NCBI RefSeq assembly: GCF_028288185.1
Contig: NZ_JAQBOF010000027.1
Location: 62,001-126,000 of the forward strand
Source of the DNA: Mucilaginibacter sp.
Lineage (GTDB): Bacteria > Bacteroidota > Bacteroidia > Sphingobacteriales > Sphingobacteriaceae
Direction of reading: 5' to 3'
DNA: 64,000 nt
A program made the translations under genes and the position numbers. Positions 54,560 through 63,530 of the stretch are shown here, in pieces (positions within the stretch are counted from its first letter, which is position 1; each line of letters opens with the position of its first letter). Under the pieces are notes generated by a model. That model saw only the letters and a program-made list of their open reading frames with translations. It was not told the origin of the DNA and did no database searches.

Positions 54560-56026
54560 ATGACACTTCTACCAGTAGAAATAACCGAAAAGTATGAATT
54601 AGTTGTTGGATTAGAGGTTCATGCGCAGTTATCTACCTTGAGCAAGTCCTTCTCGTCTGATTCTGCCGCTTTTGGTGCCGAGCCAAATCATCATATCAGT
54701 GCAATCTCATTGGGCCATCCGGGTACTTTACCGCGGATAAACAAACGTATGGTTGAGTACGCGGTTAAAATGGGTTTGGCCTGCAATTGCACCATCAACC
54801 TAAAAAACAGCTTTGCCCGTAAAAACTATTTCTATGCCGATCTGCCCAAAGGTTACCAGATAACACAAGATCAGGCAGCTATTTGTTTAGGCGGTTCTGT
54901 TTTAGTTAGGTTAGCTAATGGTACTACGAAAGACCTTGCTATCCATCATATCCACATGGAAGAGGATGCTGGCAAAAGCATGCATGATAATCACCATGAA
55001 GATTCTTTGATTGATTTGAACAGGGCAGGGGTGCCTCTAATAGAGATTGTATCACAACCCGATATGCGCAGTGCCGAAGAAGCCGGCCAGTTTTTAACCG
55101 AGATCCGCAAGCTGTTACGTTACCTGGATATCTGCGATGGCAACATGGAAGAAGGCAGTATGCGTTGCGATGCCAATATATCCGTTAGGCTAAAAGGCGT
55201 TACCGAATATGGCAATCGCTGCGAGGTGAAGAACTTAAACTCTATCCGTAACGTACAACGCGCCATTGAGCATGAGTTTGCCCGCCAGATAAAAGTTATT
55301 GAAGCTGGAGGCCGAATAGATCAAAATACCTTAAATTTTAATGCTGATACCGGCGAAACATCGGTGCTACGCTCTAAAGAAATGGCTAATGATTACCGTT
55401 ATTTCCCCGAGCCTGATCTGATGCCGTTAGTTTTAGATAGTGCTTATGTGGAAAATATCCGTAAAACATTACCTGCTTTACCAAATCAATTATATAACAA
55501 ATATATAGATCTGGGTTTATCAGATTATGACGCTTCGGTAATTACGGCTGATAAGGAAGTAGCCTTATACTTTGAAGAACTGATAAAACACACCGCCAAC
55601 TATAAAGCTGCAGCGCACTTAATGATGGGTGCCGTTAAATCACACTTAAACGAAACCGGTTTGCATATTACCGATCTGCATATTGAACCTGCAACACTCG
55701 CCGGCTTAATTAAGCTGGTTGATGCGGGCGCTATCAATAATACTAATGCTTCGCACAAGTTGTTCCCGGCCCTATTAAAATCACCCGGTAAAACTGCCGA
55801 AGCACTTGCAACCGAACTAAACTTATTAATTACCACCGATGGCGATGATGTAAGTAAATATATACAGGATGCCTTAGCTAAATATCCGGATAAGGTTGTC
55901 GAGTACCAAAGAGGCAAAAAAGGCGTTTTGGGTTTGTTTATGGGCGAGATCATGAAAAGCTCGAAAGGCAAGATTGACCCGCAAGCCACTAATCAATTAT
56001 TAATTAAAGAATTAGAATCTAAATGA
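54560..56026 (+). CDS. gatB: Asp/Glu-tRNA amidotransferase subunit B
   Basis: A 488-aa protein. YELVVGLEVHAQLST opens the kinase-like domain; KNYFYADLPKGYQITQ and EEGSMRCDANISVRLKG are GatB signatures, and the C-terminal YqeY-type helical domain (LIKLVDAGAINNT...KGKIDPQATNQLLIKEL) is complete. It activates Glu- or Asp-tRNA for amidation with GatA/GatC, which are not in this window. It overlaps the next gene by 4 bases. Confidence 0.96.
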   Translation: MTLLPVEITEKYELVVGLEVHAQLSTLSKSFSSDSAAFGAEPNHHISAISLGHPGTLPRINKRMVEYAVKMGLACNCTINLKNSFARKNYFYADLPKGYQITQDQAAICLGGSVLVRLANGTTKDLAIHHIHMEEDAGKSMHDNHHEDSLIDLNRAGVPLIEIVSQPDMRSAEEAGQFLTEIRKLLRYLDICDGNMEEGSMRCDANISVRLKGVTEYGNRCEVKNLNSIRNVQRAIEHEFARQIKVIEAGGRIDQNTLNFNADTGETSVLRSKEMANDYRYFPEPDLMPLVLDSAYVENIRKTLPALPNQLYNKYIDLGLSDYDASVITADKEVALYFEELIKHTANYKAAAHLMMGAVKSHLNETGLHITDLHIEPATLAGLIKLVDAGAINNTNASHKLFPALLKSPGKTAEALATELNLLITTDGDDVSKYIQDALAKYPDKVVEYQRGKKGVLGLFMGEIMKSSKGKIDPQATNQLLIKELESK

Positions 56027-57153
56027 AAACACGTTCAATAATTTATAGCGCCATAGCTTTAGTTTTGGTACTAGCTTCATGTAAAGATAAATCGGTATTT
56101 AAAATATCAGGTACATTAAAAAATCCGGATAAGGTAAAAAAGGTTTACTTGCTCGAAGCGGATAGTGTACAGATAAGCGTGGTCGACTCGGTTGCTGTTA
56201 GCAGCGATGGTAAATTTGAATTTAAACATGCTGCACCTTATGCTAACTTATATAAACTGCGTATAGGCACCGGTATATATGATCTGATAGCCAAGAACGG
56301 CGATGATATTGAGTTCTCGTCAGATCAATCTGATAAAGCACATGCTTATGAAATAAAAGGATCAGAAAGCTCTGAAAAAATACAGGAATTTAACAAACTA
56401 AGTAATGTTTGGGGCGAAAAGAATCGTGTAGTAGCCGATGAATACCAGTCGAAAGTTGAAGCGTTAGGTAAAGAGTCAGACTCATTAGTTGCTGTATACA
56501 GGCCAATGTTTATTGCAAACATGAATGGTTATGCTGACGCGGTTTTAAAGTTTGTTAATGATAATAAAACATCGCTGGCTGCATTTTACGCCATGTCATC
56601 ATTGGAGCCTATGAAGTACGAGCAGCAAATGGTTAGTTATGCGGATGAATTAAAAGATAAAAATTCATTTACTGATAACCCTGGTGTACAGCGTTTTATA
56701 AATCAGATGATGCTGATCAAACCGTTATCTATAGGTCATAAAGCGCCTGAGTTTACTACTGCCGGCCTTGATGGTAGACAAGTTAAACTATCAGACTATA
56801 AAGGTAAATATGTAATGCTTGACTTTTGGGCATCATGGTGCGCCCCTTGCCGTGCCGAAAACCCAAACGTAGTTAAAGCTTATGCAGCTTTTAAAGATAA
56901 AGGCTTTAATATTTTAGGTATATCGCTTGATGTTACTAAAGACGATTGGCAAAAAGCTATAAATGCTGATAAATTAACCTGGGCTCACGCGTCAGATTTG
57001 CAAAGATTTGATGGACCGACCGAGCATTTGTATCATATAGAAGCTATACCATCAAACTTTATTATTGATCCACAAGGAGTTATAGTTGCCAAAAATGTTA
57101 CCGGCGCTGCGCTTGAAGACTTTTTAAACAAAACATTTAATAAGCATATATAA
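56023..57153 (+). CDS. TlpA-type thioredoxin lipoprotein with DUF4369 domain
   Basis: A 376-aa protein with lipobox LASC (Cys20). Residues ~28-120 are a DUF4369 beta domain (FKISGTLKNPDKVKKVYL). Residues ~235-376 are a TlpA/AhpC-type thioredoxin domain with the redox pair in WASWCAPCRAE. A periplasmic disulfide reductase common in Bacteroidota. Translationally coupled to gatB (ATGA). Confidence 0.92.
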   Translation: MKTRSIIYSAIALVLVLASCKDKSVFKISGTLKNPDKVKKVYLLEADSVQISVVDSVAVSSDGKFEFKHAAPYANLYKLRIGTGIYDLIAKNGDDIEFSSDQSDKAHAYEIKGSESSEKIQEFNKLSNVWGEKNRVVADEYQSKVEALGKESDSLVAVYRPMFIANMNGYADAVLKFVNDNKTSLAAFYAMSSLEPMKYEQQMVSYADELKDKNSFTDNPGVQRFINQMMLIKPLSIGHKAPEFTTAGLDGRQVKLSDYKGKYVMLDFWASWCAPCRAENPNVVKAYAAFKDKGFNILGISLDVTKDDWQKAINADKLTWAHASDLQRFDGPTEHLYHIEAIPSNFIIDPQGVIVAKNVTGAALEDFLNKTFNKHI

Positions 57154-57249
57154 TATGTTAAGATAAAGCACTACTTAACAATTTGTTAATATTAAGTTTA
57201 CTGTAAGCTTTTTTTAAGTACATACTTTTATAACAAAATTAAAACGTTC

Positions 57250-57939
57250 ATGAGCAACTTAAACAAACAGAAAATTTTAATAGTTGACGATGAGCCTGAT
57301 ATTTTGGAGCTTATTGAGTATAACTTAAAAAAAGAAGGCTACCAGGTATTCACGGCACGTAATGGCCAGGAGGCGGTTACCGAAGCAAAAAGATCATTAC
57401 CGGATCTGATCGTTCTTGATATTATGATGCCCAAAATGGACGGTATTGAAGCTTGCCGTATAATGCGCACCATGCCCGAATTTAAAAACACCTTTATGGT
57501 ATTCTTAACCGCAAGGAGCGAGGAGTACTCTGAAATTGCAGGTTTTAATGTTGGTGCTGACGATTATATAGCTAAACCTATTAAGCCACGTGCTTTGGTT
57601 AGCCGCATAAACGCCATACTGCGCAGAAACGCGCCTGCCGAAGATATCTCTGATAACAAACTGGAAATTGGCGAATTGGTTATCGACCGCGAAGCATACC
57701 TGGTTTTCCAAAAGGGTCAGAAAGTTGTTTTAGCCAAAAAAGAATTTGAATTACTATACTTGCTGGCCTCAAAACCCGGTAAGGTTTATACCCGTGAGGT
57801 AATACTAAAAAACATCTGGGAGGACTCGGTAGTTGTTACCAACCGTACTATAGATGTACACATACGCAAACTACGCGAAAAACTAGGCGATGATATAGTG
57901 GCCACCGTAAAAGGAGTAGGTTACAAATTTGAAGCATAA
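57250..57939 (+). CDS. OmpR/PhoB-family response regulator
   Basis: A 229-aa protein. In the receiver domain, acidic pocket residues lie in VDDEPD, the phosphorylated Asp57 in LDIMMPKMDG, and the conserved Lys in DDYIAKPIKP. The winged-helix DNA-binding domain (about 135-228) ends TIDVHIRKLREKLGDDIVATVKGVGYKFE. PhoB-like. No histidine kinase gene is adjacent, so the partner must lie elsewhere. Confidence 0.93.
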   Translation: MSNLNKQKILIVDDEPDILELIEYNLKKEGYQVFTARNGQEAVTEAKRSLPDLIVLDIMMPKMDGIEACRIMRTMPEFKNTFMVFLTARSEEYSEIAGFNVGADDYIAKPIKPRALVSRINAILRRNAPAEDISDNKLEIGELVIDREAYLVFQKGQKVVLAKKEFELLYLLASKPGKVYTREVILKNIWEDSVVVTNRTIDVHIRKLREKLGDDIVATVKGVGYKFEA

Positions 57940-57940
57940 A

Positions 57941-57973
57941 AACAAAAAGGCCCATAATTAGGGCCTTTGTTGT
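57941..57973. terminator. Terminator between convergent genes
   Basis: GGCCC/GGGCC with flanking A/T pairs forms the stem, followed by TTTGTTGTTTT on the plus strand. It lies directly after the response-regulator stop and before the convergent Lys/Ala-rich gene. Confidence 0.75.
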
Positions 57974-57989
57974 TTTGTAAGATTTAAAG

Positions 57990-58445
57990 TTACAATACTG
58001 GTTTTCTCTTTGTTTTAGTTGCAGTCGCTTTTTTAGTGTTGGCAACTACGGTTTTTGCTTTCGCAGTAACAGCTTTAGCCTTTGTATCGGCTTTTGCCTT
58101 TACATCAGCAGCGGCAGTTTTTGCTTTCGCGGTGATCTTTTTTGCATCGGCATCTGCCTTTGTTTTAACATCGGCAACCTTGGCTTTGGCATCTTTTACA
58201 GCAGTTTTTGCTTTTGCGGTAGTGCTTGCTACTTTAGCTTTAACCGATGTTTTGGCAGCACTTACTTTCTTAGTCGTGGCTTTTTTTGCAGGTGCTGCTT
58301 TTTTAGTTAGATCACTGATCTTATCTTCGGCTGCATCTTTTATATCTTCGGCTTTGTCTTTGGTACCATCCCAAAGCTCCTCAATGGTTTCTTTAACCTT
58401 TTCGAAAAATCCTTTTTCTTCAGGTTTGGTTGCTTTAGTACTCAT
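57990..58445 (-). CDS. Lys/Ala-rich histone H1-like or LEA-like protein
   Basis: I chose the ATG at 58445 (19 codons inside the longer reading); the protein is 151 aa. The first ~50 residues form an amphipathic acidic helix (KGFFEKVKETIEELWDGTKDKAEDIKDAAEDK), the rest is a low-complexity Lys/Ala/Thr/Val tract with repeated AKAKT units (three: AKAKTAVKD, AKAKTAAAD, AKAKTVVAN) and a basic end (TKTKRKPVL). This resembles bacterial H1-like proteins and group 3 LEA proteins; it could bind DNA or protect against desiccation. No family can be assigned firmly. Confidence 0.7.
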   Translation of the reverse strand: MSTKATKPEEKGFFEKVKETIEELWDGTKDKAEDIKDAAEDKISDLTKKAAPAKKATTKKVSAAKTSVKAKVASTTAKAKTAVKDAKAKVADVKTKADADAKKITAKAKTAAADVKAKADTKAKAVTAKAKTVVANTKKATATKTKRKPVL

Positions 58446-58529
58446 AATGTTTTTATAGTTAGATGTTTGTAATATGTTTTTCAAATACAATAACCAGACC
58501 AATTGAAGTTTGTTTTTAGAAAATGAGCA

Positions 58530-58560
58530 GACTTACGAAGTTTTTAAAACTTCGTAAGTC
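58530..58560. repeat. Perfect 31-bp palindrome, copy 2
   Basis: Fifteen-base arms (GACTTACGAAGTTTT and its complement) around a T. The same arms as at 45661-45694. Here it lies between two divergent genes, where no transcript ends, so it is unlikely to be only a terminator. Confidence 0.85.
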
Positions 58561-58587
58561 GTAAACAGCGATTTAAATTAATAACCG

Positions 58588-58595
58588 TATTTTTG
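58588..58595 (+). promoter_or_regulatory. -7 element of the pseudouridine synthase gene
   Basis: TATTTTTG, 18 bases before the ATG at 58614. Confidence 0.45.
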
Positions 58596-58613
58596 CCGAC
58601 TACAATTTAATAC

Positions 58614-59333
58614 ATGAAAATTCCAAAATTTGCCGACCTGATCTTATTCGAAGATGATGACCTGATAGTAATTAACAAGCCAGCCTTTATCAGCTCGCTT
58701 GATGAACGGGAGGGAGGCGAGGTTAATATATTGCGTCTGGCTAAAGAATATTCAGACGATGCACAGATATGCCACCGACTGGATAAAGAGACCTCTGGAG
58801 CCTTAATAATAGCTAAGAACCCGGAAGCATACCGCACCGTATCTATGCAGTTTGAGAAACGCCAGGTTAATAAAGTATATCACGCGGTAATTGACGGCAC
58901 CCATGTATTTGACAAGTTACTGGTTGATCTGCCGATACTAAACGTTGGTAAAGGCAATGTAACTATCAGCAGGCAGGAAGGCAAACGTGCCGAAACCTGG
59001 TTTCAGTCCATAAAATTCTTTAAACATTATACATTGGTAGAGTGCCGCCCGGTAACCGGCCGTATGCACCAAATTCGGATCCATTTAGCTACCCAGCGTG
59101 CGTCAATTGCCGGTGATGAAATGTATAAAGGTAAACCAGTATTCCTATCAGCCATCAAGCGCAAATATCATTTAGGCAAGGATCAGGAAGAGCTGCCTAT
59201 CATGAAGCGTTTTGCCCTGCATGCTTATCAGGTTACCTTTAAAAAAATGGATGGCACAGCCATCACCATACACGCCCCATATCCAAAGGACTTTGAAACG
59301 TTGTTGAAGTTGTTGGAGAAGTTTGACTCTTAG
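58614..59333 (+). CDS. RluA-family RNA pseudouridine synthase
   Basis: A 239-aa protein. Catalytic Asp57 lies in HRLDKETSGALI; YHAVIDG and GRMHQIRIHL complete the RluA pattern. There is no N-terminal S4 domain, and the protein is shorter than RluD or RluC, so the target (rRNA or tRNA) cannot be told. It converges with the small conserved gene at 59408. Confidence 0.92.
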   Translation: MKIPKFADLILFEDDDLIVINKPAFISSLDEREGGEVNILRLAKEYSDDAQICHRLDKETSGALIIAKNPEAYRTVSMQFEKRQVNKVYHAVIDGTHVFDKLLVDLPILNVGKGNVTISRQEGKRAETWFQSIKFFKHYTLVECRPVTGRMHQIRIHLATQRASIAGDEMYKGKPVFLSAIKRKYHLGKDQEELPIMKRFALHAYQVTFKKMDGTAITIHAPYPKDFETLLKLLEKFDS

Positions 59334-59411
59334 TTAGCAGTTTTTAGTTGGCGGGTTGCAGTAATAACGAGGATAAATTTACCAACTGCCAACTAAAAAC
59401 TGCTAACTTAT
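59332..59411. terminator. Shared inverted repeat between convergent genes, built of heptamers
   Basis: Perfect 21-bp arms (59332-59352 and 59388-59408) run from one stop codon to the other. Read along the right arm the sequence is heptameric (AACTGCC, AACTAAA, AACTGCT, AACTTAT from 59384). It probably terminates both genes. Confidence 0.75.
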
Positions 59412-59812
59412 TTTATCATTACCCCCGGCTTATTCACAACAGGTAACTTAATAAAATTAGAGTCAATTATACTTTCGGGCAGGAAGATGAATTTCTTATC
59501 GTAAATCTGGGTACCTATGTAATAGCTAACCCAGTACTCATTATTTAAGCCGAAGGTTTGCTCGTCAATCATTTCGATCTGCTTATACGTACCGTTCGCA
59601 ATAACCGGGAACATGTGGCGCAGGGTAGAGGTTTTAACCCTCTCGCCATCTTTTTCACCATAACCTTTAGAAGTTATCAGCACATTTTCAATAGGCTCTT
59701 TTTTCAGGTTGATAAGATAGACATGCCAAATTTTGCTTTCAGCATTCTCACCCTCTAAAGCTACAGCCACAGCAATATCAGTTACGTTATTTTCGGGGAG
59801 ATCTTTAATCAT
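59408..59812 (-). CDS. Conserved-looking cytoplasmic protein of unknown function
   Basis: A 134-aa protein without signal peptide or membrane segment. It is beta-rich, with WHVYLINLKKEPIENVLITSKGYGEKDGE and NEYWVSYYIGTQIYDKKFIFLPESI as its most distinctive parts. I recognise the general type from Bacteroidota genomes but no named domain. It follows topA on the same strand after a heptamer-rich spacer. Confidence 0.65.
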   Translation of the reverse strand: MIKDLPENNVTDIAVAVALEGENAESKIWHVYLINLKKEPIENVLITSKGYGEKDGERVKTSTLRHMFPVIANGTYKQIEMIDEQTFGLNNEYWVSYYIGTQIYDKKFIFLPESIIDSNFIKLPVVNKPGVMIK

Positions 59813-59827
59813 TATTTCATAAGTTAT

Positions 59828-59855
59828 ACGTTGGACGTTCTACGTTGTACGTATG
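59828..59855. repeat. Heptamer array ACGTnnn between topA and the small conserved gene
   Basis: ACGTTGG, ACGTTCT, ACGTTGT, ACGTATG follow in tandem; further ACGT words continue to 59900. An 11-bp inverted repeat (59811-59821 with 59852-59862) encloses the array and covers the start codon of the downstream minus-strand gene. Confidence 0.6.
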
Positions 59856-59903
59856 AAATAATCTAAAACGTATTACTTACAACGTATTAACGTAAAACGT
59901 CGC

Positions 59904-62246
59904 CTACTTCTTCTTAGCAAATTTCTTACCGCCTTTTTTAGGCGCTTTGGCATCCGCCGCTGCTAATGCTTTGCATTGTTCGAACGTTAGCGTAAGCGGG
60001 TCTGTTATATCTTTTGGTATCTTAACGTTTTGTTTACCAAATTCTATATAAGGTCCCCAACGGCCATTTAATACTTTAACGGTCGGGTCCTCGTCAAACG
60101 CTTTTATCAGCTTCTCGGCATCTTTTTTACGTTTTTCCAGTATCAGTTCAATAGCCTGTTCTTCGGTAACGTCATGCGGGTCAATCTCTTTTGGTAAGGA
60201 TACAAACGCGCTGTTGTGGCTGATGTACGGGCCAAAACGGCCTATAGCAACTTTCATTGGTTTGCTTTCAAACTCGCCAACTACTTTTGGCAGCTTAAAC
60301 AGTTCAAGCGCTTCTTCTAACGTAATGGTTTCGATGCTTTGCCCGGTGCGTAAGCTGGCGTATAATGGTTTGTAATCTTTATTATCATCACTGGCGTTTT
60401 CACCAACCTGTACAAAGGGGCCGTAACGACCAATACGTACTGATACTTTTTCGCCTTTTTCCGGGTGAACACCTAAATCGCGTACACCTGTAGCTTTGTC
60501 CGCGGTTTCAATAGTGCTTTGTACATCTGCATGGAAAGGCTTATAAAAATTGCCGATCATGGTTGTCCATTCTTCCAGTCCGGCGGCTATTTCGTCAAAC
60601 TGCTTCTCCACTTTAGCGGTAAAATTAAAATCGACAATACCTTTAAAGTGTTGTACCAGGAAATCATTTACAACAGCGCCAATATCCGTAGGGAATAGCT
60701 TGCCCCGCTCTGCACCTGTATTTTCTGTACGTTCTTCTTTAGCTATGTTTTTATCTTTCAGCGTTAATACTCTGAATTTCCTTTGCTTGCCTTCGCGCTC
60801 TTCCTTAACTACATAACCACGGTTTTGTACCGTTGAAATGGTAGGGGCATACGTAGACGGGCGGCCAATGCCTAACTCTTCTAATTTTTTAACCAAACTA
60901 GCTTCGGTATATCTTGCCGGTGGGCGAGAGTAACGTTCGGTAGCCGTCATTTCTTCCAGATCCAAACGCTGACCTTTTGTTAACGGCGGCAACATAGCAT
61001 TATCGCCATCTTGTTGGGTATCATCCTCATCGTCATCCGATTCCAGGTAAACTTTCAGGAAACCGTCAAACTTCATCACCTCACCATTGGCGGTTAAATC
61101 TTCTTTGCGGGTTGATATACTGATCTTTGCCGTTGTTTTCTCAAACTGGGCTTCACTCATTTGTGAAGCGATGGCACGTTTCCAGATCAACTCATATAAG
61201 CGTTTTTCGCTTCCGTCGCCTTCAATAGTATGGTTACTAAAATAGGTAGGGCGTATGGCCTCGTGAGCTTCTTGTGCGCCTGCGCTTTTAGTTTTATATT
61301 TTCTATGCTGATGATATTTATCGCCGTAGGCAGATATAATTTGTTGTTGTGCGGCCTGTAACGCGGTTTCGGATAAGTTAAGAGAGTCTGTACGCATATA
61401 GGTAATATGCCCGGCTTCATACAACTTTTGCGCCACTTGCATTGTACGTGAAACCGAATAACCTAATTTACGACTGGCTTCCTGTTGTAGGGTAGAAGTA
61501 GTAAACGGCGCGGCAGGCGAACGTTTTGCAGGTTTAGTTTCTAACGATTTAACGTTAAAATCAGCACCAATACAATCAGTTAAAAATTTCTCGGCATCTT
61601 CTTGTTTACTGTAACGCTCGGCTAATTCAGCTTTAAAGGCTTGTTTGCCTTTACCAAAAATAGCTACAATTTTAAATGCTGCTTCTGATTGAAATTTATT
61701 GATCTCTCGCTCGCGCTCTACTATTATACGTACGGCTACAGACTGTACACGGCCTGCTGATAATGATGGTTTAACCTTTTTCCATAATACAGGTGAAAGT
61801 TCAAAACCTACTAATCTATCTAACACACGGCGTGCTTGTTGCGCATTTACCAGGTTATAATCTATTTTCCTGGGATTATCTATGGCCGCCATAATTGCCG
61901 GTTTAGTTATCTCATGGAAAACAATACGTTTGGTGGTAGCGTCTTTTAAATTTAAGGTATCAAACAAATGCCATGATATGGCTTCACCCTCGCGGTCCTC
62001 ATCGGAAGCCAGCCAAACCATGTCGGCTTCTTTTGCTAGTTTCTTTAACTCGCTAACTATCTGCTTTTTATCAGCAGGTACCTCGTAGGTTTGTTTAAAG
62101 TTGTTGGCTATATCTATCGCGTCTTCTGATTTAACCAGATCGCGGATGTGCCCGTAACTCGACTTAACAGTAAAGTCTTTTCCCAGGTATCCCTCAATGG
62201 TTTTAGCTTTCGCCGGTGATTCTACAATTAGTAAATTTTTAGCCAT
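59904..62246 (-). CDS. topA: DNA topoisomerase I
   Basis: A 780-aa type IA topoisomerase. TOPRIM motifs are Glu9 in LIVESPAKAKTI and SDEDREGEAI (81-90); the catalytic Tyr283 is in ITYMRTDS. The C-terminal third has three GR[FYW]GPY repeats (GRYGPFV, GRFGPYI, GRWGPYI) in place of Cys4 zinc ribbons, and a Lys-rich tail. It relaxes negative supercoils. Expected to be essential. Confidence 0.97.
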   Translation of the reverse strand: MAKNLLIVESPAKAKTIEGYLGKDFTVKSSYGHIRDLVKSEDAIDIANNFKQTYEVPADKKQIVSELKKLAKEADMVWLASDEDREGEAISWHLFDTLNLKDATTKRIVFHEITKPAIMAAIDNPRKIDYNLVNAQQARRVLDRLVGFELSPVLWKKVKPSLSAGRVQSVAVRIIVEREREINKFQSEAAFKIVAIFGKGKQAFKAELAERYSKQEDAEKFLTDCIGADFNVKSLETKPAKRSPAAPFTTSTLQQEASRKLGYSVSRTMQVAQKLYEAGHITYMRTDSLNLSETALQAAQQQIISAYGDKYHQHRKYKTKSAGAQEAHEAIRPTYFSNHTIEGDGSEKRLYELIWKRAIASQMSEAQFEKTTAKISISTRKEDLTANGEVMKFDGFLKVYLESDDDEDDTQQDGDNAMLPPLTKGQRLDLEEMTATERYSRPPARYTEASLVKKLEELGIGRPSTYAPTISTVQNRGYVVKEEREGKQRKFRVLTLKDKNIAKEERTENTGAERGKLFPTDIGAVVNDFLVQHFKGIVDFNFTAKVEKQFDEIAAGLEEWTTMIGNFYKPFHADVQSTIETADKATGVRDLGVHPEKGEKVSVRIGRYGPFVQVGENASDDNKDYKPLYASLRTGQSIETITLEEALELFKLPKVVGEFESKPMKVAIGRFGPYISHNSAFVSLPKEIDPHDVTEEQAIELILEKRKKDAEKLIKAFDEDPTVKVLNGRWGPYIEFGKQNVKIPKDITDPLTLTFEQCKALAAADAKAPKKGGKKFAKKK

Positions 62247-62356
62247 GTAGCATAGTTATTTTTTGCAAATAAAGGATAAAGAAAACGAAACGCAAATTTT
62301 GTCCCGAGTTTAATTTTTTTCTTTTAACGGGAAATGTAATAATAGAAGCGCGAATA

Positions 62357-63445
62357 TTACATTAAAAAGCCACCGCCCAGCAAGTCATTGCCCTCATAAA
62401 AAACAGCCGACTGGCCCGGCGCGATACCCGATACCATATGGGTAAAATCAACCTTCATGTGTTCGCCCATTTGTACAATGGTACTTTCTGCACCGGCATC
62501 TTTATATCTTATTTTGGTGATGGCGTTTAAAGGTTCGGTAATACTTTCGTATTTAACCAGATTTAAGTTTTTAACCCAGGCTTGTTTGCGTTGCAACTCA
62601 TCCTCGGTACCTAATACTACGGTATTGGTAACCGGATCAATACTGGTAACAAACATTGGATGGCCCAACGCTATACCTAAACCACGGCGCTGACCTATGG
62701 TATAAAAAGGATAACCCTGGTGCTTGCCTACTATAGTGCCGTCTGTTAACGTAAAATTACCACCGGCAACACGTTGCTCCAGATCCTCTACTTTGTTCCT
62801 TAAAAAGGCTCTATAGTCGTTATCGGGCACAAAGCATATTTCATAGCTTTCACTTTTTCCGGCAAGTTCTATCTGGCCCATATCCATAGCCATTTGCCTG
62901 ATCTCCGGTTTAGAGAAACTACCTAACGGGAATTTAGTACGTGCCAGATTTTGTTGTGATACCCCCCAAAGCACATAAGATTGATCTTTATTTTCGTCTT
63001 TACCTTTTGATATTACGTAACGGCCATTATCCTGTAAACGGATATTGGCATAATGCCCTGTAGCGATATGCTCACAATCCAGTTTATCGGCGCGTTTTAA
63101 TAAGGCCTCCCATTTAATGTGGGTGTTGCATAAAACGCAGGGGTTAGGTGTACGGCCGGCCAGGTATTCGTCAACAAAATTGTCAATAACAAAATCGCCA
63201 AACTCATTGCGTATATCTAATATATAATGCGGGAAGCCATAACCAACAGCTAATGCGCGTGCATCATTAATGCTATCTAAGCTGCAACAGCCGGTTTCTT
63301 TAGAACTGCCTCCGGCGGATGCATAGTCCCAGGTTTTCATGGTAAGCCCAATAACCTCATAGCCCTGCTCATGCAGCATTACTGCCGCTACCGAACTATC
63401 AACGCCACCGCTCATTGCCACTAATATCCTTCCGTGCTTACTCAT
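62357..63445 (-). CDS. mnmA: tRNA-specific 2-thiouridylase
   Basis: A 362-aa protein. The PP-loop is SGGVDSS (12-18). Catalytic Cys103 (in NPCVLCN) and Cys204 (in SYEICFVPD) correspond to the E. coli pair; HQGYPFYTIGQRRGLGI is the central domain signature. It thiolates U34 of tRNA for Lys, Glu and Gln. Its -7 element ends 8 bases before the ATG. Confidence 0.96.
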   Translation of the reverse strand: MSKHGRILVAMSGGVDSSVAAVMLHEQGYEVIGLTMKTWDYASAGGSSKETGCCSLDSINDARALAVGYGFPHYILDIRNEFGDFVIDNFVDEYLAGRTPNPCVLCNTHIKWEALLKRADKLDCEHIATGHYANIRLQDNGRYVISKGKDENKDQSYVLWGVSQQNLARTKFPLGSFSKPEIRQMAMDMGQIELAGKSESYEICFVPDNDYRAFLRNKVEDLEQRVAGGNFTLTDGTIVGKHQGYPFYTIGQRRGLGIALGHPMFVTSIDPVTNTVVLGTEDELQRKQAWVKNLNLVKYESITEPLNAITKIRYKDAGAESTIVQMGEHMKVDFTHMVSGIAPGQSAVFYEGNDLLGGGFLM

Positions 63446-63453
63446 ATTGGCGG

Positions 63454-63461
63454 CAAAGATA
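63454..63461 (-). promoter_or_regulatory. -7 element of mnmA
   Basis: TATCTTTG on the minus strand, 8 bases before the ATG. Confidence 0.5.
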
Positions 63462-63530
63462 CGGCTTTCAATTTTATGTTGATCAGGTGTTAGTCAGTTA
63501 AGGGTAAAAAGGAGTGAGGCAATAGATAAG

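Noticed and set aside
58036..58458. Plus-strand open frame of 140 codons opposite the Lys/Ala-rich gene
   Set aside because: Its Ala/Phe/Val-only composition is what an antisense reading of a Lys/Ala repeat gives; the minus-strand gene has a sensible start and tail.
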